Part shown: positions 56,271 through 64,000 of the stretch, in pieces
Layout: the number at the start of each line of letters is the position of its first letter
Numbering within the stretch: the first letter of the stretch is position 1
Source: Sycon ciliatum
Lineage: Eukaryota; Porifera; Calcarea; Leucosolenida; Sycettidae
Assembly (NCBI RefSeq): GCF_964019385.1
Contig: NC_088645.1
Location: forward strand, 19,652,680-19,716,679
Length of the DNA stretch: 64,000 bases
Direction of reading: 5' to 3'
Notes under the pieces: generated by a model
What the model was told of the DNA's origin: nothing
The model's database searches: none
The model's input: the letters and a program-made list of their open reading frames with translations, nothing else
Made by a program: the position numbers and the translations under genes

Positions 56271-56650
56271 ATGCACCTCTGCTGCGTTTGCATGTTCAAT
56301 AACCAAGAGGCTTGAATAACGACTGATAAAGATATTTCCTTTGTTAATCCCTTCATTGGTTGATGTACTTTGCCTGTCGCTGCAAATTCTTTATTATTGT
56401 TTGGATGTTGGAGTTCGGATTGAGTTTCTCTCCTTTCTTCCTCTTCCTTCCCCTATTTCTTGTCCCTTTGGTTTTAAGCTTTTTATTTTTCACTTTCTTT
56501 TTGCTGTCCCACCCATGGAAATATTTCACGGTGGGCCTGGCTTATCGCCTTCTAAAGAAGTGAGTATTAAAAGGAGACATAATAATAAGGCACCCATTTT
56601 GATAGTCCAGGGGATGGCCCACGCCTGGTATTTTTTAAAATGAAATAAAG

Positions 56651-57078
56651 AGAGAATTATTGACCACTTAGCCCGAGGACTTAGAACTTTTTCCTCGACT
56701 TAGAAAAAAATCAGAACTGAAAGAAGTAAAATCTGAAGCCGAATGTTGGGATTTGAACCCAGACTGTCAGATTCTCAGTCAAAGAACTTAGGGAGCATAC
56801 TACAAGTGACAACTGAAAACGTCTGTTTATAGAGAAGTTATGTCTAATGTAAACGGCATGCTAATGTATATACTATTTACTACAAGTATTACAATAGTAT
56901 TCCTTTCTTCCTAAAAACACAGCTAAAACAGGTTAGGTATGCTTTGTCGTGATAATCTATTATTGCCCTCATAAGCGGTCATTATATGAACTATGGTTCT
57001 CGTAAAAGGCTCCGGAGGACCTCGGTCTTTTACTCGTTCTATATTTCATATTCGTGCAATAATAGATACATGCTAGTA
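56651..57078. other. Stretch with a tRNA-like T-arm (minus strand), no gene
   Basis: GGGATTTGAACCCAGACTG at 56752 is box B-like on the minus strand and may come from a SINE. No cloverleaf can be built. Confidence 0.35.
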
Positions 57079-57162
57079 AAAAAATGATAAATAATAACTT
57101 TATTAGGAAAAAATGATAAATAATAACTTTATTAGGAAAAAATGATAAATAATAACTTTATT
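57079..57162 (+). repeat. 29-bp AT-rich tandem repeat x3
   Basis: Unit AAAAAATGATAAATAATAAC followed by TTTATTAGG, three times, the last without AGG. Confidence 0.9.
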
Positions 57163-57333
57163 CCCGTAGCTATGCAGAAGACGTGACTTCAGTAACGTCT
57201 GGAGCTAGCCAGGGTCCACACAGCTTTAATTCCCGTAGCTAAGCAGAAGACGTTACTTCAGTAACGTCTGGCGCTAGCCAGGGTCCACACAGCTTTAATT
57301 CCCGTAGCTATGCAGAACACGTTACTTCAGTAA
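57163..57333 (-). repeat. 67-bp palindrome-bearing module, tandem copies
   Basis: Copies of ATTCCCGTAGCTATGCAGAA plus ACGTTACTTCAGTAACGT and GGCGCTAGCCAGGGTCCACA in tandem. It continues at 58173-58325 after a MITE insertion. The same module is inverted at 10100-10250 and 11545-11630. Confidence 0.85.
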
Positions 57334-58172
57334 GGCCTCGGTCACACTATGGCAAGTTTGAAGATGGACGCAGCGTCAAATCGCAGCACTTGACGCAGAC
57401 GCGGGGTCACACAGTGTTTTGTTTTTCTTGCAGCTCATGACTGCCGCGGCCTGGCGCATTTGTCTACGTCACAAAATCAACAGGGAAACTCAATGACGAC
57501 AGGGATTACCACGGAAACCGGCCTTTTGCTTACTATACATAAAAATTGTCGGACAAAGTTTTCAAAATTTTCATTGATTTTTGATTACAAGAAGACGAAA
57601 GGTCCACGCGTGCACGATCGTTGTTGTTTCTTTCCGAATTTGAAGCCATTTTCAGTTGTAGTGGCATGGATCAGGCAAGAAAAGTCCGCATCGCAGCTGT
57701 GTTTCTCTTGACTTCGTCATACTGGTTGTCCTTTTTGGTGCTCTTGACGACAACACAGCACTCACCAGTCAACAGGCTCCAGTTGGCCGATGACCCACTC
57801 AAACAACTGGTCCTTTCTCGACATTATTTTCTTCTCAGAAAACGCCTCGCTCTTCCGCCAGGTTCAGAGCAGAGCAGCCTCGGCCTCGTAGGTCCACGGA
57901 CTCATCTCAAAAAAAAAGAGGAAACAAAACAAGCCTTGAAGAGACGAATGTCGAATGACTGCTCAACTCGAGCCTTGAAACTAATTAATTTTACTTGAAA
58001 GACACTGGTTTTCCGCCAAGCGTCACTCCCATCAGCGGCAACGCAGCCGATTTCACCACGTCAGACGCAGCAGCGTCTGACGCTCAAACTTGCCGCGTTT
58101 GCGTCAGTTGCCATGGGAAAGCTCATGATTCTGACGCTGACGCAGCATTTTTGCCGTAGTGTGACCGAGGCC
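57334..58172. mobile_element. GGCC-ended MITE (839 bp), PIF/Harbinger-like
   Basis: Termini are GGCCTCGGTCACACTATGGC and, inverted, GTAGTGTGACCGAGGCC. It splits one copy of the 67-bp module between GTAA and CGTCTGG. Flanks are TAA on the left and AAA on the right, compatible with a 3-bp TAA duplication carrying one change. Subterminal GACGCAGCGTC-like repeats lie at both ends. An internal ORF of about 110 codons (from 57666, MDQARKVRIAAVFL) has no recognised transposase domain. Confidence 0.72.
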
Positions 58173-61100
58173 AAACGTCTGGCGCTAGCCAGGGTCCACA
58201 CAGCTTTAATTCCCGTAGCTATGCAGAAGACGTTACTTCAGTAACGGCTGGCGCTAGCCAGGGTCCACACAGCTTTAATTCCCGTAGCTATGCTAGCCAG
58301 GGTCCACACAGCTTTAATTTGGTGTTTGTGTGTTTGTGCGTTTGTGTCACGCCTGGCGCTATCCCGCATCTGTCCCGTACCGTACCGTACCATCAAACAC
58401 AGCTGGCCACATACAGCAGGCCGCACTATTCAAACAGGGCTTTCAAACGCAAGATCATAACATGAAGCAACTTGGAAGAATGAGTATGAATGCGAAGTGT
58501 ATGGGGGAATGCATGTAGGGCGATAGTTTTTTAATTATTATATATTATATTTGAGGATTTCCCAAAGACGTAGTCTAAATTGAAGGGAGTTCCATTACAA
58601 TGGGAGGCTGTAGGGTTGAGATAGCAGACAGTGGAGGGCTAATAATTCGTAATGAACAGCCTAGCAAGAGAAATACAATTATGCTGAATGTTCCAGAATG
58701 GTCCTTTAATCAATGATACCTATAGCCTCGGGGTATGCCTTGAAATACGAAATGTACCGAAACAGAAACACAAAAATTTATAAGAATAAGCGCAACGCAC
58801 AAAGAAGGAGGACAGAGGCATGTCAGTGCGGAGTGGCATTGTGTTTGGTGTCAGAGAAGTGCGTGCAAATGTGACTGTGAAACAGGGACTGCGAGGCTGT
58901 GGCTCTCAGGTCTGCGGGCAAGGCATTCCAGACAGTAGCGGTGCGGAAGAGAAATGACCTCCCGGCGTAGTGGGGGTTCGAATCCCATGTAATGCCTGAA
59001 AAAAAAGGAAAATTGCAAAATTTATAACATCCTTATTCTTTTTTACGAGGAAAACATGGATGCAGTGAATGGGATTTTCGGTCTTTGACCACTTGCTGGT
59101 GAGCTGATCTACTCACCTCCCACCGCTTTAGGAGCTGCATCTGCGCCTTGATCCTTGAAGGGTGGTGGCGTTCCTACGGATGCGGAAAACCCGGCTTCCA
59201 GCCGAGTCTCAAGCGAACCGTGAAAAAAAATTTTGTTTTGCCGTCATCAAGGCGGTAGATGGTATCGTATTACCATCGACCGTACCTGTCCCGTACCTGT
59301 CCCGTACCTGTCCCGGACCGTACCGTACAATCAAAGACGGCTGGCCACAATGCATATTCAAATACGGCTTTCAAATACAGGATCATAACGTGAAGCAACT
59401 TGGAAGAATTGGTAACATCCCTATGCTTTTTTTGTCTAGGTCATCAAGGCGAAAAAGCATAGCGTAGGGCCCTGAGCTTCCAAGCTCTCTCCTTCCCGAA
59501 GCTATCCAGAAGACGTTACTTCAGTAACCTCTGGCGCTAGCCAGGGTCCACACAGCTTTAATTCCCGTAGCTATGCAGAAGACGTTACTTCAGTAACGTC
59601 TGGCGCTAGCCAGGGTCCACACAGCTTTAATTTGGTGTTTGTTTGTTTGTTTGTTTGTTTGTTTGTTTGTTTGTTTGTTTGTGTCACGCCTGGCGCTATC
59701 CCGTATCTGTCCCGTACCGTATCGCACAGCTGGCCATTTGCTGGCTCCCGTATCTGTCCCGTACCGTACCGTACCATCAAACACAGCTGGCTACAAACAG
59801 CTGGCCACAATATTATGTACATGTACATGTATACGACTCCCTGTGTGTTGCAACTGTGCTTGAAGGGGACGGTTGCACTTTTTGTAGCTCCGTTTTATCT
59901 GAGTTTTCAGTCGTTCCTCTTACTAGTCTTGCCAAGGGGGTGGCTCTGGGTCCACCAGAGTTGCCCCTGGCGTATTTCTGAATTTGCTGGGGCGAGGGTT
60001 CCGCGACGCGGTCGCCAAGGCAATGTCTTTTCAGTCACGACCGTTGTCGTCCTCGTCTCTCCATTCGCGGTGGTGTAGCTGACCCCCGAATGGTTTCAAA
60101 CTACGAAGCTCGGAGGAGTACAGTGGTGGCAGAGGCATGAGCTGTGAGTGGAGACGGTTGCTGGAGATGGATGGTGATGCAGGGAGAAGAGTTACGCTGC
60201 CTGACGCCGCGTGGGAAATTGTTTGAACCTGCAATTTCAGTTCGAGCGCGGTGGACTTCTAGACGATGTGTCCTCATGGCTGTTTTTTAACGCTTGGCCT
60301 ATCGCTGATATCCCTGCGTGGGATGTTCTTCCAGTGGAGTCCAGGTGGGACTTCGGGTGCCCACACTCCATCACCTGGTTGATTGTTTCGGAACTGCAAA
60401 AATAATTATTGTTTCTTATTTTGTGCGCATCTCTTGTCATCTCTCTTTTCTATACGTCGCACACCAGATGTACTACTATCGCCGTCTTTCTCTTGCTTTC
60501 TCTCCCTGCGTGCTGTTTTTTTCTGTTTCTGTTGCCACTGTCCCTCATCATACCCATGCTTGGGTGGTGGGCGGCGTGACCCGTTAGGGTAGCTGCCAAT
60601 ACAGTACGACTCCCTGATGTATAGAGAGACTTTCTGGAAAGAAATAAGGAGACGAGGAGGAAATGAAATTAGAATGGATGTTAGTTGCCGAATAGGTGAT
60701 AGGATGCGTCAGCAAAAACATACTTTGGAAGAGAGATCCCGTCGTGTCCAAAATAGGCGTGAACGGGCGAGTCAGCGCCGGTCACAGGAAACGTCGGCAG
60801 AGTGATCCCATCGACTCCAGAACGCTCGTGCTCGGCAGAGTCAGCGCCTTCCCAGGAAACATTTCCATCAGTTCCCACAACATGCACGATGAGCTAAGTA
60901 ACAAAGCATAGCGTAGGGCCCTGAGCTTCCAAGCTCTCTCGTTTGGTGTTTGTTTGTGTGTTTGTTTGTGTCACGCCTGGCGCTATCCGTACCTGACGGC
61001 AAAAAAGCATAGGATGTTATCAATTTTTCAATTCTCCTATTTTTTTTTCAGGCATATCCTGGGATTCGAACCCGCACAATCGCCCTACATGCATTCCCCC

Positions 61101-61445
61101 ATACACTTCGCATTCATCCCCATTCTTCCAAGTTGCTTTACGTTATTATCTTGCGTTTGAAAGCCCTATTTGAATATTGCGGGCAGCTGTATGTGGCCAG
61201 CTGTGTTTGATGGTACGGTACGGTACGGGAGACGGTGTTGTATTACCCTCGATCGTACCTGTCCCGTACCTATCCCTACCGTACCATGCCATCAAAGACG
61301 GCTGGCCACAACGATTATTCAAATAGGGCTTTCAAATGCAAGATCACAATGTGAAACAACTTGGAAGAATTAGTATGTATGCGAAGTGTATCGGGGGATG
61401 CATGCAGGGCGCGCGATAGTGCGGGTTCGAATCCCAGGTTATGTC
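58173..61445 (-). repeat. Modular repeat block, mainly inverted relative to 8-11.6 kb
   Basis: Contains 67-bp modules (58173-58325, 59505-59635), GTTT/TTTG runs plus GTGTCACGCCTGGCGCTATC and CCCGTACC runs (58326-58400, 59636-59790, 60950-60990, 61215-61290), the AAGCTCTCTCGTTTGG module (60925-60945), and 69-bp units (60735-60870). Box B-like GGGTTCGAATCCCA occurs at 58976, 61425 and inverted at 61051, so a second SINE family is intermingled. 59880-60600 has no assigned feature. Confidence 0.65.
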
Positions 61446-61547
61446 TTAAAAAAAAGGAATTTTTTAAAGAATTTATAACATGCACTTGAAAACACCCCCC
61501 CCCCCCTTCCGGCAACAGGCTCTCAGCTGCACCAAATAAATAACTTT

Positions 61548-61580
61548 GCCAATATTTCGCCCATTGGGCATCATCAGGGC
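61548..61580 (-). ncRNA. Candidate minimal hammerhead ribozyme, left copy
   Basis: Minus strand GCC-CTGATGA-T-GCCC-AAT-GGGC-GAAA-TATT-GGC: both conserved core boxes (CUGAUGA and GAAA), a four-pair stem II and a three-pair outer stem. Penelope-like elements are known to carry minimal hammerheads. A bulged U between core and stem II and the tiny stem III weaken the call. Confidence 0.6.
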
Positions 61581-62018
61581 ATTGAGGAAGGGGAGGCCAA
61601 ATTACGAAATATAAAGACGAATAATGCAGGCAGATGAATGTTCTAGAACTAACACATCATGGTGACACAATTGGCAAGGCCAGCAAACTAAACAATCATC
61701 ACTTGTAAGGTGACCTAAACAAAACGAAAGATGAGAAAACTCACACATACACACAGACACAATTTGGCAAGAAAACTAACACTAACACTAAAGTTTACAA
61801 ACATCACCTGTAAGGTGACCTAAACAGAAGAAAGAAGACTAGTAAGACTATCACAGCACGTACAAGAACACTTTCAAGTGTGGGAATGCTAAAGGCGATC
61901 TATGTATATGACAGCGGTGTATGTGCAAAGTAGGTGTATGTGCTGTGTCAGGTGGTAAAGTCCAGTGGTAGTTTGAGGAGATGGGTGTCGATTCCAGTGA
62001 CGATCCGGTGACATCCAA

Positions 62019-63212
62019 TCAGTCAATTAGGCGCCAGCCGTCATCGCAATTGACTGCTGGTTTGCGCTTCCTTATCTCGATAGCTTCAAGCAGTTTCCTT
62101 GATGGTAGAGAAGCCTCCCTGCCGAGAATCTTTGCCTGGTGGAAGGGCAGAAAGTTGGAAGACTTTAAAGATTCTCGATGCTGGGTACGATAGTGGAAGC
62201 CCCAGGGAGCCTTCGCCACCATCGCCCTTGCCTCTCGGTAGTGCTCAGCGAATCGCTCCCTCACCGGCCGCTCGGTCTCACCAACGTACAATTCCGCACA
62301 CAACGTGCAAGACATACAATAGACAACACCTTTGACTAAACACTGACTATCCACCATACTCGCATCACATGCACGACACTCCATTGGTCGACCTCTCCCT
62401 CTCTTCACCTCCGATCGCTGCTTCTCACGGGGACACACACGTACAGCACTCGACGATCGAACCAACATATCCTTCAAAGAAGGACCAGACACAAAGACAA
62501 CACGAACATGCGGACTGAACTTTCGAACACGTCGTGAGACACGAGCGGCAAGTGAGTCGTTGATGAAGGGCAGTTTGATGACTGACTTGAATTGGTTGTG
62601 TCTGCGCTTGCTGTCACGCTGCTGTTGTGGAGACGGGTGTGTATCTTGTCTCTTCCCCTTGGCTGCTCGTCGTGCTGCGTTTATCTCGGTGCGTGGATAG
62701 TCATTTCTCTCGAGCAACTCTTCAATTATGGACATGCTCCTGTCTTCCGCTTCCGGTGTTGACGAGTTACGGATAGCTCGAGAGAATTGGTTCGTTGCAA
62801 CAGCTCTTTTACACGACCAGGGGAGACATGATTCATAAGACAGGTGGACACCACTGTGGGAGGGCTTAACATAGAGCTCCCACTCTATGCTGTTTCCACG
62901 CACAGACAGCGCTAGATCCAGGAAGTTCACTGACTGGGTTTCGTTGACCGAGTGTTCCATTGTGAATTTGATAGTAGTGTGCTGTCCGTTGAAGTGATCT
63001 AGAAGTGCTGTTAAACCTTTCCAGCCATGTCTCCACAGTAGTATGCAGTCGTCGATATATCGCTTGTAGAGATCTGGCTTCACTGTAGCTGTCGAGAGGG
63101 CCTTCTGTTCAAGCGCATCCATGAAGAGGATGGCCAGCGGAGGTGCCAGATGGTTCCCCATCGCAATTCCACGCAATTCCACGCTTCTGACGGTACTGTT
63201 ACTGTTGTCCAC
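62019..63212 (-). pseudogene. Penelope-like RT (5'-truncated) plus GIY-YIG endonuclease
   Basis: The 397-codon frame begins in the RT palm: GIAMGNHLAPPLAILFMDAL, then LYKRYIDDCILLW (YIDD catalytic box) and HTTIKFTMEHSVNETQSVNF. A basic linker follows (KGKRQDTHPSPQQQRDSKRR). The nuclease has CRACDASMVDSQC, GVVYCMSCTLCAELYVGETE (zinc-linked Cys pair leading to the GIY-YIG equivalent), then RPVRERFAEHYREA with the catalytic Arg and His. It ends RKPAVNCDDGWRLID. The frame is intact but lacks the RT fingers, so it cannot be complete. Single-ORF RT plus GIY-YIG is diagnostic of the family. Confidence 0.88.
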
Positions 63213-63770
63213 CAGGCAAAGATTCTCGGCAGGGAGGCTTCGCTACCATCAAGGAAACTGCTTGAAGCTATCGAGATAAGGAAGCGCAAACCAGCAGTCA
63301 ATTGCGATGACGGCTGGCGCCTAATTGACTGATTGGATGTCACCGGATCGTCACTGGAATCGACACCCATCTCCTCAAACTACCACTGGACTTTACCACC
63401 TGACACAGCACATACACCTACTTTGCACATACCCCGCTGTCATATACATAGATCGCCTTTAGCATTCCCACACTTGAAAGTGTTCTTGTACGTGCTGTGA
63501 TAGTCTTACTAGTCTTCTTTCTTCTGTTTAGGTCACCTTACAGGTGATGTTTGTAAATTTTAGTGTTAGTGTTAGTTTTCTTGCCAAATTGTGTCTGTGT
63601 GTATGTGTGAGTTTTCTCATCTTTCGTTTTGTTTAGGTCACCTTACAAGTGATGATTGTTTAGTTTGCTGGCCTTGCCAATTGTGTCACCATGATGTGTT
63701 AGTTCTAGAACATTCATCTGCCTGCATTATTCGTCTTTATATTTCGTAATTTGGCCTCCCCTTCCTCAAT

Positions 63771-63803
63771 GCCCTGATGATGCCCAATGGGCGAAATATT
63801 GGC
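63771..63803 (+). ncRNA. Candidate minimal hammerhead ribozyme, right copy
   Basis: Same motif as at 61548-61580, here on the + strand in the inverted 3' end. CTGATGA is at 63774-63780 and GAAA at 63793-63796. Confidence 0.6.
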
Positions 63804-63944
63804 AAAGTTATTTATTTGGTGCAGCTGAGAGCCTGTTGCCGGAATGGCGGTGTTTTCAAGTGCAAGGAATACGCTGCAATGGAGTTTGGGAATTCTGAAG
63901 AAATTTATAACATCCCTATGTTTTTTTTTTGTCTAGGTCATGAA

Positions 63945-64000
63945 GGCAAAAAAGCATAGCGTAGGGCCCTGAGCATCCAAGCTCTCTCGTTTGGTATTTG
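63945..64000 (-). repeat. Modular repeat, AAGCTCTCTCGTTTGG module
   Basis: AAAAAAGCATAGCGTAGGGC followed by CCTGAGCATCCAAGCTCTCTCGTTTGG-type sequence, as at 59452-59495 and 60903-60945. It runs off the window end. Confidence 0.8.

Larger units (their letters stand above)
54450..56650 (+). mobile_element. RLE-type non-LTR element (R2/NeSL-like), 3' half, decayed
   Basis: Starts in the RT palm and ends at a 3' UTR with GGGGATGGCCCACGCCTGGT and AAATGAAATAAAG. It contains RT, zinc knuckle and restriction-like endonuclease pieces broken by stops and frameshifts. It differs in sequence from the element at 12-16.5 kb, so two RLE lineages are present. Confidence 0.8.
61478..63880. mobile_element. 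Penelope-like element with two outward-facing 3' ends
   Basis: A minus-strand copy (about 63213 down to 61478) carries the RT C-terminal half and a GIY-YIG endonuclease. A second, more truncated + strand copy (63214-63880) has the last 40 codons and 3' UTR. The two share an inverted repeat of more than 600 bp (61478-62130 against 63214-63870), from GCACTTGAAAACACC at the edge inward. 5'-truncated inverted copies joined in this way are known for Penelope elements. Confidence 0.85.

Overview
The window is nuclear DNA from an invertebrate animal, most likely an early-branching metazoan such as a sponge or cnidarian. The reasons are spliced type I membrane-protein genes with phase-1 exon modules, a calcium-binding EGF exon and a tyrosine-rich signalling tail, embedded in BEL/Pao, gypsy, CR1/Jockey-like, R2/NeSL/HERO-like and Penelope-like retroelements, tRNA-derived SINEs and many MITEs. 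The species call is inference. There are no bacterial operons or ribosome binding sites.

Two host genes can be assembled, both on the + strand. Gene 1 (4579-7401, three exons, 670 aa) encodes a signal peptide, a four-cysteine extracellular domain, a Ser/Thr-rich stalk, one membrane span and a cytoplasmic tail of about 375 residues with 14 tyrosines, several in SH2-ligand contexts. Gene 2 (35032-48116, three exons, 304 aa) encodes a signal peptide, the same four-cysteine domain (C1-C2 and C2-C3 spacing identical to gene 1), a divergent cbEGF-like module, one membrane span and a tail of only about 13 residues. All four introns are phase 1 and each join restores an open frame. They look like a signalling/non-signalling receptor pair.

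Layout: 1-3110 decayed BEL/Pao element (-). 4223-7401 gene 1 with a 75-bp tandem duplication upstream. 7.6-11.6 kb modular repeat with an alternating 69-bp minisatellite. 11.9-17.9 kb R2/HERO-like element (-) plus a truncated head-to-tail copy, bracketed by GA microsatellites. 18-20 kb fold-back elements and a SINE. 20.6-24.1 kb CR1/Jockey-like element (-). 25-26.9 kb microsatellites and a gypsy integrase remnant. 28.7-31.1 kb another CR1-like element (+). 31.5-33.3 kb SINE copies, a chain of small palindromes and a fold-back element. 35.0-48.1 kb gene 2, whose 8.2-kb first intron holds a LINE tail, an endonuclease-domain gene split by two later insertions, and one LINE inserted inside another. 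49.6-52.3 kb piggyBac-like and hAT-like MITEs. 53.7-56.7 kb Penelope and R2-like remnants. 57-61 kb modular repeat again, inverted relative to 8-11 kb, with a GGCC-ended MITE inside it. 61.5-63.9 kb a Penelope-like element with GIY-YIG endonuclease and two outward-facing 3' ends, each with a candidate hammerhead ribozyme.

Nearly every transposon ORF carries frameshifts, stops or deletions, so the window reads as two host genes in a repeat graveyard. Homology was judged by eye from motifs; no database search was run.
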